Assembly (NCBI RefSeq): GCF_030272615.1
Contig: NC_081412.1
Location: 666,546,352-666,610,351, forward strand
From: Cryptomeria japonica
Taxonomy: Eukaryota > Streptophyta > Pinopsida > Cupressales > Cupressaceae
Length of the DNA stretch: 64,000 bases
Reading direction: 5' to 3'
Numbering within the stretch: the first letter of the stretch is position 1; each line of letters opens with the position of its first letter. The position numbers and the translations under genes are program-made. Of the stretch, positions 21,424 through 34,162 are shown one piece after another. The notes under the pieces were generated by a model, which was not told the origin of the DNA, searched no databases, and saw only the letters and a program-made list of their open reading frames with translations.

Positions 21424-24400
21424 TGCTGACGTGTATTTTGTACACAATCATACACAGAATAAAATACCCAAGGGTACCTTATCTTCTCTTGAATAAAGCC
21501 TCTGATTGCTGAAGATGTCGCAAAAAAGGATCAATCAGGGTGACTCCAATGTTCTTTTATGTAGGGTCTCTACGTGTGGATAAGCACCAGTGGTCGTTGT
21601 GAATGCTGTTTCATCAAGGGGCCTTACGTTCTCCGAGCTGTAGGAACAAGTTCTCAAAAAGATCAAAAGGTAGGATTTGCGAGGGATAAACTCTAATCTA
21701 ATCCTAAGAATGACCCAATGTAGGCTAGACTTGGTAAGATTCTACCAATTTCAATATTGCCAAGAAACAACAACTCAACTGAAATTGATGCGATCTTCTA
21801 AGGTAACAAATGGTTTTTCAATTCATCAAGGATCATAGACACTACCACAAAGGCACATATCCAAAGCTCAATGACGACTGAAGGTTTAAGTTATTCAAGT
21901 CTCTCCAGTTGACCACACAAGGCGTTCCTACAATCAGTAAGAAGCTAGTGGTTTGGAACGTGAATCTCACCAAAGATCAAGCCCAACACTTAGTCCTTCA
22001 AACTTAAATACTACTTCGACTGAGAATGATTCAAGAAAGCAAACAACCATGCAGATAGCCACAAGAATTGCAATAAAACACCATAACTTCAATATTTTAT
22101 TGATCTCAAAGCCAAAATAGACAACAATTGCTTGAAATTCTTTCTTCAAAACTCAATCTTGCTACAAAATAACTTTCTTCTCTCCAAAAGCTCTAATCTT
22201 CTAACTATTTCTTATTGCTAACTATTTCTAATGACAAAATGAAAATGAATGAGGGTATATATAGCATCCTCAATTACAATGAACGGCCCAGATCAAAAGA
22301 AGATCGACGGCTGAGATTCTGACACCTAAACCCTAATTAGGGTTTTATTACAAAAGTTCCCCTTTTATTGAACAATATTAAATGCATAGCCAAATATTTA
22401 ATTTGGCACAAAAATCTAGGAAACATAGACCAATGATAATTAAGGTGCCATGTCATCTATAACAACCTCTCTTCTAGAACCTTATTCCCTTTCCAATGCT
22501 CCTTTTTAGCATATGCAATGAATCTGGACATGATTCCTTCAATCTCAGCAATAGGAATCTCGGGAAGATTCCTCATTCGTTCCTCCAAGTGAATAATCTG
22601 ATCAAAGGCCTTGAGAAGAGCTGCATCCCGTTCAGGTTCGAGTTCGTTGATTTTCTCAATCAGGAGCATAGTAGCAAACATTTGATCTCTTTGCTCATCT
22701 GTAATAACATTCTCATCTTTGCAAAAGATGACCTTGACCCTTTCTTCCAACTCTTGAAGATCCACATCTGTCTCAACTTCGATTCTTCTGCCAAGAATAG
22801 TACATAATACCCCAAACACCTTGTCCTGAATTGGATGGATGACCTCCTCAACTTGATTGCATTTGGTACTGGTGTCCTCGAAAAGAACCTCCTTTATCTA
22901 GAGTAAAGTTGACCACTGGAGTAAATTATGAGCTCCTCCATCCATTATCTTTTCTTGTGCTAAGATCTTCCTTGGTGTCTGCCTGATTACTTGAAGAACA
23001 GCAATGATAACATTTTTAGTATGAGCAAAGGCGGCCACTGTTATCATTAGGTTGTGGATGATCTCAAGGACCTGGATAGTCCGATGGATGGTCTGCATCA
23101 TTCTTGTTGCAAACTCAACGGCAACTGTATGGGATTTGTCAATCCAAGAGCTCATAAGCTGGACCAAGCTCTTAACTCTCTCTGCCTCACCAACTGATTC
23201 AAGGGGAAGTGCTTGCACAGGAGATACTGCTGGATCCTGACGTCCTGTTGACGTGTATTTTGTACACTATCAAACACAGAATAAAATACCTAAGGGTACC
23301 TTATCCTCTCTTGAATAAAGCCTCCGAATGCTGAAGATGTCGCGAAAAGGTTCAATCGGGATGACTTCAAGGTTCTTGTATGTAGGGTCTCTACGTGTGG
23401 ATAAGCTCTCTGTGGTACGATGTGATTTGCTGGAATCACAAGGGGACTTACATTTGATGCCTGAACTTCTGATTTGCTTTGAATATTGCTGGAACACAGG
23501 CTCTCACTAGCTTTGACTTGAAAAAAGGAAAAAAGATGAGGGCGAGGAAAGAATCTAATCCTAATACTAAGGAATGTAGGAGCAATGATTGATCTTTGAT
23601 GAAATTCTAACTAAGTCTTGTTTTGACATCGCAGGACCATCTCCACAAGGTTAGTGCGATCTTCGAAGGAAAGCTTTGTGATGTTCAAATTATCACTGCA
23701 GGCATAGACACCATCAGGTTGATGCATATCAATGAAGAAGCGACAATTGAAGTTAAGCTTAAGCTGAATGATTCCAGTCGACTACACAAGGCAAGTCTGC
23801 AATCAACAAACTGCTAGTAGTATGGATATACGAATTTCACCATCAATCAAGCACATTTCTTCCACTCATCTAATAACATGAAATCAAATATGAGAAGTAT
23901 AAAGACCATGCAAATTGTCGAATCGACCCATAAATTTCACCATTTCTTCAATGAAGTTACAAGTCTTTTACAACAACATCTTGGCAACAATCTTTGCCTT
24001 CTCTCTCTACTCTACTCTAATTGCTATTCTATCAATTTCTAACTACTCTCTACCTACTAACTGCTTTCAACTATTTCTATATTATCTCTAATTATCTTTA
24101 CAAAATGAAATGCCAGGGCTTATATAGTGCCCTCAATAAAATTCGATGGCTAAGATCAATTCGAGATCAATGGCCAAGATTTTACAATGAAAACCCTAAT
24201 TAGGGTTTGTTACAACCATTACATAACATTTAATGCTTGACCAATGATAAAATTGTATTGCTTGGACACATGTCCTCTCTGGAAAAAATCGACCAATGAA
24301 TAGCCGAGGTAGGTACATCAGAGTTCGAGCCACCTTCCATGAGTTAGGTACATTGAATCTGGACATGCTGAGGTGGACCACACTGATTGGAGATGTGATG

Positions 24401-24502
24401 ACTAGGATGCCACCTCGTCTGACACTTGTAACTTGGTAGATATTCAACTTGATGTTGTTGAGAAGCTTGCTTTAATTAATTCATCTGGAACTATTTGCTT
24501 CT

Positions 24503-24664
24503 TCAACGAGCCCTTGTTCTAACTCCATGTGTCCTTGATGTGCAGGATGATGATGTACCTCGCCTTGGAACGCTGAATTGAAAGAGGTCGCTCCTGTCCT
24601 GGCTTGATCGTCCCGGCGAAGACCGTCCTTGATCCGGCTTGATTTTCCTCGATGAGATCTCCAT
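24503..24664 (-). CDS. 53-codon ORF replacing the large ORF in element C
   Basis: The frame starts MEISSRKIKPDQGRSSPG at the position where A and B start their large ORF, just after the conserved leader GTTGTGTAG. The product is Ser/Arg-rich, ends RTHGVRTRAR and shows no similarity I recognise to the large protein. It could be a remnant, a replacement, or chance coding in a deletion derivative. There is no evidence of expression. Confidence 0.3.
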   Translation of the reverse strand: MEISSRKIKPDQGRSSPGRSSQDRSDLFQFSVPRRGTSSSCTSRTHGVRTRAR

Positions 24665-25136
24665 TTGATGCCTACACAACATTTCAAAATTAGTAACATG
24701 ATTTTGCAATGAATAACTAGATTCGATCTTAAATTTTAGGAAACTTCATGATAAGTCCTTGAATTATCATTTCCTAAACAACGATTGAGCTAAATTGAAA
24801 TTCAAAATTTAAGGCTATGACGATCAAAATTCGAAATTAAAACAAGGGATCTTGTCATGCCTTACTTGAGAGTTTAACTCTAAAATGCAAAACAAAGGAA
24901 TTCGCCTAGGCACAAATCAAAATTTGATGGCTTCAACGTGATTTCTCTCCAAATGAACGTCCACCTTAGCAATTCGCCACCTTGGGGGAGGAGTCTTCTA
25001 TGTCTTGAAGATAACAAATTCGCCTTACTTGAAACAAACACGCACTCCTCTTTGATGATAATTTCGCACCTTGTCTTCTCCAAAATCGCATATGAAAGAG
25101 GATAAAATGATGATTTGAAAATGAAATAAACACCTC

Positions 25137-25144
25137 CCTTTATA
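25137..25144 (-). promoter_or_regulatory. Proximal TATA box of element C
   Basis: TATAAAGG on the minus strand follows GAGCGCC, the same context as in A (39536) and B (30645). It lies about 470 bp upstream of the small ORF. Confidence 0.55.
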
Positions 25145-25459
25145 GGCGCTCACCTTCACATTGACCCTAGGGCCGACTTTTATAATATAGCAATTAAAAA
25201 CAAATTTTAAATAAAAAACAAGGCCGACTCTTGTAAATAATTGAAAATTAAAACCCAAGCGCCCAATTTGATTTTATAATTAATTAATTTTATGCCTTTA
25301 TAATTAATTTTTTCGATTTTTTAAATAGGCACAATTAATTAATAAATGTTTTGCGCTATTTTTTAAATGCTATTTAGTTGAATTTTTAATTTATCGATTT
25401 TTACCATTTAAAATAAAATAAAAAAATGTTTGTTAGCGCCAAAATTTGAAGGTGGAAAA

Positions 25460-27310
25460 GTACAAACCTCATCGCCCTGGTCCCTGGGAGAGGGACAGGA
25501 GCGAATTATCACCTTGATCTTGATTCCTCTTACTTTTATGTTCAAAACCTCCATCTTCACGTTGAAACCGGCATGTTTGTCAAAAAACTCGAGCTTGATC
25601 GTCTTGATTTGGTGGATGAAAGCCCTCTAAGGTGGATATCGCCCTGGTCCCTTGGTGAGGGACAGGAGCGAACTTCATGCTCTGGCCAACATTTGCTATC
25701 TCTCAAGTTTTACTCCTTGTTCATCACCTTGTAAATGATATCCTTGATCTTGCGAACCTTGACTTTGACGTGATCTTGAAGGAAAGCGAATGATTTAATG
25801 AAAATCGCCCTGGTCCCTGACTGAGGGACAGGAGCGATATAGGTCCCTTGGTTCAATTGATCACCATTTGACGTTTGATTTCTTCGTATACCATCTTCTT
25901 AAGACGTCTTAGACCCTGTGCAACCTTGTACAACCTTGACTTGGCACGAATTTTGAATGAATTGGCAAATATAGTAAATATCGCCCCGGTCCCTGACTGA
26001 GGGACAGGAGCGAACTTCAATGTCCTGGGCTCATGCTTGCTTTCATCAACTTGCCATTGCTTTCATCGTGTAAAATGAAGTCCCTTGATCCCTCTTGGCC
26101 ACTTGATACTTGATAAACCTTTAAAACTTAGGCCATCATGAAGATTTCGCTCTGGTCCCTGCCTGAGGGACAGGAGCGAACTGGCACATTTGGTGTAATT
26201 CCTTCAATATTGGAGACCTTTGATACTTCGTTCTTCATTGAGATGTTTCAATACGTCCTTGCCACCTTTCACCTTGACCTGGAGTGGTTTGAACTTGGAG
26301 GAAAGGCAACATAACTAAGATATCGCCCTGGTCCCTGGCTGAGGGACAGGAGCGAATTTGTACTTTCAAGCTCAACTACACTTTGCCACCTTCAAAAATT
26401 ATCTTCAATGGTCTTGTTGTACCCCATTTCATTCATCTTTGGCTTGGAAATTATTCAAACTTGGCAAGAAATTCATCTAAGGCAAAAATCGCTCTGGTCC
26501 TTGACTGAGGGACAGGAGCGCTCAGGCCAATTTGGAGTTCATTTGGTGTCTTGCAATCTTCAATTTTGTCTTCAATGAATTCATTACACCGTCTTTGCTT
26601 GCCTTAAACTTAAAACTTGCTTGATCTTTGCCTAAAACATGCCTCATGAGGAATTTCGCTCTGGTCCCTGGGAGAGGGACGGGAGCTACACTGAACTTCG
26701 CCCTGGTCCCTGACTGAGGGACAGGAGCGATTTTGCTTCAAAGTCAAATTTTCCTTCATGAAGGCACTTCAAGTTATATTCAATTGATGAAATGTATCTC
26801 CTTTGATCTTCTCAATTCGCAAAATCGTCCAAATCTTTCAAGGACAAGGAAATTTTGGATTTCAAGCTCCGGTCCTTCAGTGAAGGACAGGAGCGATTTT
26901 TGTCCTCCAGGCCCAAATGCTTCACTTTTCACCATGAAATGCCTTTGCTAGGGAAGATATCATCCTGCCTCATGCTATGAATAAAAGTTAATGTCCAAAA
27001 AAAGTCTAAAATTGTGCATATAAAGAAAATCGCTCTGGTCCTTCAGTGAGGGACAGGAGCGAATTTGACCTTCTAGGCAAAAACTTCATCATTTCATTGT
27101 TTTTGATCAAGTCTGGATGCTCTATCATGTTCATTTTGTCCTCCATCATGCCTTTGATGTCTCAATTTGTCCAAACAAGGTCAGGAATGACTCCACTAAG
27201 CCTTTTCGCTCTGGACCCTTGGTGAGGGACAGGAGCGATTCGCCTTGGACCCTTGGAGAGGGACATGAGCGCTTTTCGCTCTGGACCCTCAGTGAAGGTC
27301 AGGAGCGAAA
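25460..27310 (-). repeat. Hairpin array of element C
   Basis: About fourteen copies of an imperfect palindrome (GCTCCTGTCCCT...GGGACCAGAGC on the minus strand) lie near 25468, 25638, 25803, 25979, 26146, 26322, 26487, 26656, 26698, 26868, 27030, 27206, 27240 and 27279. Spacing is mostly 162-176 bp. A 42-bp doublet at 26656/26698 matches a doublet in A and B. Linkers between hairpins are AT-richer and degenerate. Confidence 0.9.
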
Positions 27311-30300
27311 TTTGACTTTTCGAACTCTCTATCAGGACAATTTTAATGGAATATAACATTTAAGTATAAGTGACATTTCCTTTTATGTTTCTTCTTTCTT
27401 ATACTTTAAGTTATATTCCATATATACTTTCAGGATGTTTGAGAGTGGTTTCAGACCTCCAGGAGTTATATTGCAAAATCTAGTTTTTGGAGGTTTTTCA
27501 GTTTCCAGACTTAGTCAAATTCAGGATTAGGACATTCCAGACTTAGCCAAATTTCAGGATCAGGACATCACACAAGCCGGACTTGCTATCCCATTGATCT
27601 CCCCGACAGCACTCAAAATGCAAAGGCTAACTAACAAAACCCTAAAAGACCTAAAAAAAAAAAACCCTAAAAAGCAAAAAAACATGGGTCCCCATTTGCA
27701 ATGGGGCGATGTGTGAAATGGTCACAACACGTCCCAAAGGCTGACTGAGGTGGCTAAAGTAGCCTCTCCAAGCACCGACCTCTTTCTCAAGTTTTCTTCT
27801 CTTTTCCATTTCTTCCTTAAGTTTATCTTTAAGTGCCTCAAATGAATCAGTTGCCTCATCCATTGCCTACTCAGTGGTGAGTGGACCAAGCTCAACGGTT
27901 TCTACATCATACTCTTCTGCAAGGATTTCACCCTCGTACTTGTCCACTGTCGGTGTAGCTATCTGCAACTTCCTAGACCCTGTCTCATCTCTGATCATCT
28001 TGGACATCTTGGTAGCCTTCCTTCTCTCTGTCACTTCCTGAGAATTTCCAACAAGGCTCTCTAAGTCAATTACATTATCTTCATCCTCAATCACAATTAC
28101 CCTTGTTAGTCTCTCTTTCAACCAATCTGGAATGGCGGACCTTGTCTCTCTAACTTGTATTTCTTTAGGTGATGGCTCTTCTTTCCGGAGAGGAGACGTC
28201 ACTTCATCATCATTCTTGTCTTCATGTAGTTCATTGACTTGGGGAGATGGACTTGATGAACGCTGAGATGCCTGTCCTTCTTCATGTTTATCATTCTGAA
28301 CCATTGATTCCATAGATTCCTCCACTTCAAGTGTCCTCTTCTCTTGTCGAGAAGATGTGCCGGATGAGCGATCTCGATTGGCCTCTTGCTTCTTCTTGGA
28401 AGATTCTCTTTTCTCAGGTCTTTCCTTCCTCTTCGCACCTCTAGGATGAGGATTGCCTTCACTTACGCTTCTGGGGTGAGGATTGCCTTCGCTTGTGCTT
28501 CTAGGATGAGGATGGCCTTCACTTGCGCTTGCTCCTCCTTCTGCCGATCTTTCCTCCAAAGTAAAAGTCATAGGTATGTTTTGCTCTCTCAACTTTTGAT
28601 GTTGCACATCAACCCATCTGCGAGTACAGGACAAAACTGGAGCCATCAAAGTTTTTAAGTCCACAACCTCAGGCTCGTTCCAATCTATCTTCACTGCCTT
28701 GTCCTCTCTATCATAAGATGACCGGAGGTGCCTGCCACTGTCCTGAGCTTGATCGGCCACTCTATAAACTTTGCATTTCCTGATAAAATCTAAAGGCAAT
28801 CTGGAATGCATCTTTCTCTTCACTTCCAAATCATCTGAGAGATTCATCCAAAAGTCCTCTACCTGACATTCATGCTTGTATTTTCTACCAACTGTCTCCT
28901 CTATATACCCATAAGGATCAAAATTCTCCCTCAAGGAAAAGAATGAAAATGAATATAAGGCTAACTCTCTTTCTGCATCATCCAAAGCTGGAGCATTAGG
29001 ACATACCTCAATTGAATTCCCTAGTATGATAGGTACAGGAATCCCATTTCCATGCCTGTGTCTGAATGCCTTCGCATAAGCTGCCAACTGCCTAGTCACC
29101 TCAAGTAGTACTATCCTGTCTGTCGGATATCTCGGCAACATATAGGGAGGTGAAGGACACCCATGAACTCTAATATATGTAAACTTCTAGAATTGGATAA
29201 ACCAAGCACCATACCTCTTTACAAGCTCTTGTGCGTCTTGAGATAGCCGATTGTGAATCCCGCCTTGCAGTGTCCTGGTGATGTTCATTGTGAAAGTATC
29301 ATTGACTAACTTGTAGTTACTTCCTGGTGGATGATGCAAATGAACATAAGAATCACAAACTCTGACTTCTCCAAGTCCTCTTCCAATCACTCCTCTGTGA
29401 GGTAGTCCTGCATATTCAAAACTCCTGATCAAGGCATATATGATGTATGAGCTCATGTGGAAGGATTTAGTAGCCTTCAGTCTTCTCAACTGCACGTCCA
29501 ATCAATGGCTAATAATTCTAGCCCAATGAATTGTTCCTTTTCCTTGAACTATCACTTGGATGAAGAAGAACATCCACTTCTCAAAATAAAAGGCTTGAGG
29601 AGCCCCTGTAACTCGATTGAGTAAGGTTATCAAATCTCTGTACTCCTCCTGGAAATCGATCCTATGTGGCGTGTTGGGAATCTTGCTCAGGCGAGGACGA
29701 CTTTTGAGTAACCAATTCTTGTTGATGATGCTCAAGCAAGTGTCTGGATCATCTTCGTACATGGATCTAGCTCCTTCCAAGCTTTTGTAAATCATATCTT
29801 TATGTTCTGGTAGATGGAGAGCTTCACTGATAGCCTCTTCTGAAAGATAAGCCAAAGTGTTTCCTTCCTTGGACACGATCGATCTTGACTGTGGGTCATA
29901 ATGGCGGGCACACTCGATCATCAACTCATGGCACTGGATTGCTGGAGGGAAGCCGGCCGCCTTGATAATGCCACTTTCAATTATTCTCCTTGCGACAGGT
30001 GATGGCTTTCCAATATAAGGGACCTCTCGAAACTTCTTCACACTGAAGTTTCCCAAGTTGGTATCTCCAATGTTGCTCCATTTTGACACGATCTTGGTCT
30101 CCAATTCTTCATTCCTTTGATCTTCCTTCATGAGAGCTGGACGACTAGTGGATGCTCCTGTCTTCGGGGTTGCCATCTTGATACCTACACAACATTTCAT
30201 AATGAGCAATATACTTTGCAACGTAGAAATATAGACTGGATTTAAGTTTTAAATTTAGGAAACTTCATGATAAGTCTTTGAATTATCATTTCCTAAATAT

Positions 30301-30644
30301 GACTATGCAATTGGAAATTCAAAATTTCAAAATTTGAACAAAGGAGATCTTGCCATACCTCTCTTTGAAAACTAAATCTAAGAAATGATGCAAAATTAAG
30401 CAAGTTCGCTAGGCAAAATGTGGATCAAGGTTCTTCTTTCAACAAAATGGTCTTCTTCTAGACTTCGCAAGCATTAACTTTATCACCTCTAGCCTCCAAC
30501 ATCTTGAGGAAAATTCGCTCCACTTCTAGCCTCTAACAAAGTTCGCACTCCTTCTTGGACCAGATTTCGCACCTTTATTACTTCTTCAAAATCGCACTTG
30601 AACAAATGATTGAATGATGGATTAACATGCTTCAAAACACCTCT

Positions 30645-30652
30645 CTTATATA
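30645..30652 (-). promoter_or_regulatory. Proximal TATA box of element B
   Basis: TATATAAG on the minus strand, in GAGCGCCTATATAAGAG context, about 470 bp upstream of the ORF start at 30176. The counterparts in A and C are at matching positions. Confidence 0.6.
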
Positions 30653-30989
30653 GGCGCTCATCATTGCAATTCCCATAGGCCGACTTGGTGAAAATAGGCC
30701 AAAAAATAAATAAAATTTAATAAAGAGAAAAGGCCGACTTTCAAAAAAAATATTAAAATAACATCCCCAAGCGCTTCATTTTTAAATTTAACTTAATAAT
30801 AATTAATTTTAAATGCCTTTACAATTAAAATTTCGATTTTTTAAAGGCCTAAATTAATTATTAAATGCCCATGCGAACTTATTAAATGCCAATTTAATTA
30901 AAATATTTTAAGCTTCTTAGCGAATTTGGCATTTTAATGTAATTTGAAGGATGTTGGTGCCTAAGCATGAGAAAAATAAGGGATATCAA

Positions 30990-32440
30990 ACAACATCGCT
31001 CTGGTCCCTGGGTGAGGGACAGGAGCGCCCATGCATTTTGGCCTTGTATTTCTTGCTTTTTACGTTCAAAGTCTTATCTTGGACGTCCAAAATGGCATTT
31101 TCGCTTGGAATCTTGAGTTTGATTTATTCAATCTTTGGAAGGAGTGTACCTTAAAACATTTTCGCCCTAGTCCCTTGGTGAGGGACAGGAGCGATCCTAC
31201 CTTTTGTCCTTAGTCCTTGTCTTTTCCAATCGCCAATTCATGTTGCAGGGCAATCAATGATCTTCTTTGTTTGTTCTATGCATGTTCATCTTGCTTTCTC
31301 AAGGCAAAATTGACCCTCTTAGGATTTTCGCCCTAGTCCCCCAATGAAGGACAGGAGCGAAATTTGTATTTGTGCCCAAGATTGTCGATTCTTGGAGTCA
31401 ATTCCTTGTTCACTATCTTCCTAAAGACATTTCTCACTTTGCATGATCTTGCCTTGACGTGGTTTTGGAAAGCAATGATTGATTCTATAGAAATCGCCCT
31501 GGTCCTCTAGTGAAGGACAGTAGCGATCTTTAGTCCACGGCACAAATCCTTAATCATATCAATATCTAATTATCTCCAAGGCGTAAAACATTGTTCCTTA
31601 TTCCATCTTGAGTCTTGTAAACGAAAGTAGCACTCCAAAATGTTAGGCAATCAGGCAAATTTGAAGATTTCGCTCGGGTCCCTTGGTGAGGGACAGGAGC
31701 GCCTTGGCCATTATAGGCTCCACTTGTGTTTTGCAATCTTTCAAAATTATCTTCAATGGAGCGATTATGCCTTCCTTTACTCATCTCAAACGTAAAACTT
31801 GCTTTTCCTTTGCCAAAAACTTGTCTCTTGAGAAAATCGCTCTGGTCCCTGGGTGAGGGACAGGAGCTTCCTTTAAAAATCGCTCTGGTCCCTTGGAGAG
31901 GGACAGGAGCGCTTTAGTTACTTAGGTTGATTTTCTTCATTGTGGCCCATTCAAGTTATATTCAACGAGTAAAACATACTTTCCTTGGCCTCCTCAAATC
32001 GCGAAATCACTTAAATCGTGTGAGGACAATGTAAATTAGGAACTCAAGCTCCGGTCCTTCAGTGAGGGACAAGAGCGCCTTTACCTTTCTAGGCCAAAAG
32101 TTCAACCTTTCATTGCTGACGACTAAGTCTAGATACTCCATTATGCTCGCTTCATCTTTCATTACGTCCTTGAAGCTTCAGTTCGATCAACCTAGACCAA
32201 AAAATGATCAAAACAAGTCATTTCGCCTTGGTCCTTCAGTGAAGGACAGGAGCGATTTTGCCTTAAACCTTAAAAACTTGTCATTTTTGAGTTTTCAAAA
32301 TCTTCAAAATCTTCAATTCACGTTCGATCATATCCCCTGGCGACCCTGCACAAAACAATTAAGACAAGTCAATAACCAAGATGCACAAAATATCAATTTT
32401 GCCTTGGTTCCTGTGAGAGGGACAGGAGCGATTTTACCTT
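30990..32440 (-). repeat. Hairpin array of element B
   Basis: Ten copies lie near 30994, 31160, 31327, 31491, 31669, 31837, 31879, 32049, 32222 and 32398. The intervals are 166, 167, 164, 178, 168, 42, 170, 173 and 176 bp. Each reads (on the plus strand) CGCTCTGGTCCCT, a 5-nt loop and AGGGACAGGAGCG, with a small internal mismatch. Some copies change both arms together, for example GTCCTT...AAGGAC at 32222. Confidence 0.9.
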
Positions 32441-32901
32441 TATAAGCCAAAATATCCAAAATTTAGGTCTTCAGTCACTTCACAAGGCATAATTAGGTCA
32501 TTTCTAAGGCTAGGAATCAGTTATCAAGCCATCAAAAATTTGGCCCAAAATTTACCCAGACAAAATTGCACACTTCCATTCTCAAAAATGTTAACACTTA
32601 GACCTAACTTGAATTTGCTCTCAAAATCCTGACTGGACCCATCCCGAGACATTCTTGACTTCTTGGCAGGCTCATCCTATTTCAAAATTGCAATCCTCGG
32701 GAGGATGCTTAATAATCTTCAAAATTAGACTAGACTCGGCTTGAAAATATCCAAAAGAAACTCCTAAGGCTTAACCCTAGTCCAGACGACTCACTCACTT
32801 ACTCAAAATCCTAAAAGCAAAGAGAAGAACAGGCAAAACAAAAACAAAAGAGGGGGTCCCCATTTGTATGGGGCGATGTGTGAAATGGTCACAACAGGTA
32901 G

Positions 32902-32956
32902 TTAGTAAACTGATTCACCCCCCCCCCCCTCTAAGTTTACTTGAGTGCTCTTCACA
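32902..32956 (+). mobile_element. Terminal 55 bp of the Copia-type LTR begun at 19564
   Basis: This resumes after element B's right GGTAG copy. It includes the run GATTCACCCCCC and CTCTAAGTTTACTTGAG, a typical end for this LTR class, and terminates CTTCACA. The following GTGGAAAGAGCC weakly resembles a worn Met-tRNA primer binding site. Confidence 0.5.
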
Positions 32957-33202
32957 GTGGAAAGAGCCTCAAGGGCTTTCACCTCAAATTTCTCCATCAC
33001 AGAGAAAAATGCATTACAAGGGATTTCACCTCGAACTTCTCTCACATAGAGAAGAACTCATTAACAACATATATAAATAAAAATTAGCCATCCCAACTTG
33101 AATATTTTCAATGCAAGGTTTCAAATTTGACTCATTAGATGAAAGAGAATTGCTGATCAAACTCAGAAAATCAGACTTATGCTTATACCTCTTCAATATA
33201 TC
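32957..33202. other. Spacer between LTR end and the unknown retroelement ORF
   Basis: The stretch contains two partly similar TTTCACCTC(A/G)AA...CTC(C/T)CA(T/C)ACAGAGAA blocks (about 32975 and 33028). No coding capacity is recognised. Confidence 0.35.
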
Positions 33203-34038
33203 TTAGCTTTCATCTTCTTCCCTTGGAAGAAATATAGATCTAATGGATGATTCCCTTTGTTTCCTTGCATCATCTAGCTGATTGTGACGCTCCTTGACTC
33301 TTTGGAGAAGATGTCTTGCTTGGGCAGCTCTATGTAACCAATCTTCGTTCAACTTTTGGCAATGTTTTATAACAGCTGCCCCAAAGTACACAAAATCAGA
33401 CTTATGGAGAGTTGTATTTTTCACATCAGCATAACCCATGCTTGCACCATGTGTACCCCCAAATGTAGAATGCAAATCATTATTCTCTTCATGACCAAAG
33501 GCTGCCATATCTTGAGGAAGAGAAGTTACGTCACTGCTGTTATGAACTTCAAAATTATGGTCATACCTTGGTGACAAATCTTCATATTCATGCAAATGAG
33601 GAAAGGAACCTCTGTTGTCCAAATTCAGGACTTCTTCGGATTCACTACACACCATTAGATTTTGAATTTCCTCATGGTCTTCCCAATTGAGAAGAGGAGG
33701 TAGTGTGACAGATAAATCCAAACTTTCACTGTCCATATCAACCTCATAACCCGAATCTGCCTGTTTATCCAATTCTGATTTTTCTTTCAACTAATATGAA
33801 CTTGTGGATACCAATCATCCTCGTCATCTGGTATACCCATAAATTGTGTGAATGAGAACATGTCTTGTATCTCCTTAGGAAGAAAATGATACTTATGGTA
33901 GTTGTTCATAACTGCATCATTCAATGCCTTGGCATGAGGCCTGTTACTTGTACTTGTTGATGGAGATGAAACCTTAGTTTTCCTTGAATGTGCAATATCT
34001 AAACGCTGCAATTCACGGCTAGGTACATTTTCCTTCAT
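33203..34038 (-). pseudogene. Unrecognised ORF next to a retroelement primer binding site
   Basis: Two overlapping minus-strand frames probably form one protein of about 277 residues broken by a one-base shift. The first (34038 to 33787) starts MKENVPSRELQRLD and has KALNDAVMNNYHKYHFLP and GIPDDEDDWYP. The second (33790 to 33203) is acidic in its first half and ends in a helical, charged segment (HRAAQARHLLQRVKERHNQL). It lacks a zinc knuckle, an aspartic protease site or any motif I know from gag. It sits about 100 nt downstream of a Met-tRNA primer binding site, where gag would normally begin. It may be an element-specific protein or captured host sequence. Function is not assigned. Confidence 0.5.
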
Positions 34039-34142
34039 TGGTGAAGCAAGAAGGTAGGTAATAATCCTCCACCTTTAATTCTAGCCATTGACGTAATTGG
34101 CAATTGAAGCACTAATTTCTACCCTCAGGCTGGCAGAATCAT

Positions 34143-34154
34143 GCTCTGATACCA
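34143..34154 (-). promoter_or_regulatory. Primer binding site for initiator Met-tRNA
   Basis: TGGTATCAGAGC on the minus strand is the classic plant Copia primer binding site. It lies eight bases inside the LTR terminus at 34163, so the LTR at higher coordinates is the 5' LTR of a minus-strand element. Confidence 0.85.
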
Positions 34155-34162
34155 CTAAAAGA

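Larger units (their letters stand above)
23246..27729 (-). mobile_element. Element C: ORF-less member nested in element B
   Basis: On the minus strand it starts TGTTGTGACC (27729) and ends ACGTCAACA (23246). It is 4,484 bp with an exact duplication CGTCC (23241-23245 and 27730-27734). It keeps the hairpin array (25460-27310), the first TATA (25137-25144), the telobox-like palindrome (24190-24208) and the second TATA (24121-24127). Between the leader phrase GAAATGTTGTGTAG and the distal promoter it has only a segment of about 0.2 kb instead of the 3.2-kb ORF. B's ORF is interrupted by it, so C inserted after B. Confidence 0.9.
22457..30176 (-). pseudogene. Decayed copy of the 1,079-aa element ORF, split by element C
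   Basis: The reading starts MATPKTGAST at 30176 and ends WKGNKVLEERLL at 22457. It aligns along its length with the intact ORF at 40142-43363. Nonsense codons replace residues of the intact copy after IISH (Cys to TGA), after WFIQF (Pro to TAG), before AMDEATDSF (Gln to TAG) and after LLQWSTLL. Element C splits it at PLGR|QDP. The duplication CGTCC on both sides of C lets the frame resume exactly. The middle holds a small tandem peptide repeat (SEGNPHPR, three units) before a Lys/Arg-rich stretch. Domain comments are given at the intact copy. Several of the nonsense changes fit C-to-T decay. Confidence 0.85.
21424..32896 (-). mobile_element. Element B: ORF-bearing giant LTR-like element (contains nested C)
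   Basis: On the minus strand it starts TGTTGTGACC (32896) and ends ACGTCAGCA (21424). The duplication GGTAG flanks it at 21419-21423 and 32897-32901. It is 11,473 bp, or about 6.98 kb once nested element C and its duplication are removed. In element order it has a terminal block, a 166-bp-spaced hairpin array (30990-32440), a TATA box (30645-30652), a decayed ORF (30176 to 22457), a telobox-like palindrome (22328-22346), a second TATA (22256-22263) and an end region. No protease, RT, RNase H, integrase, primer binding site or second LTR is visible. Confidence 0.85.

Noticed and set aside
30951-32445. Short frames running through the hairpin arrays, reading GEGQER, GTGAI and similar
   Set aside because: They are by-products of the repeated hairpin and occur in several frames and both strands in A, B and C.
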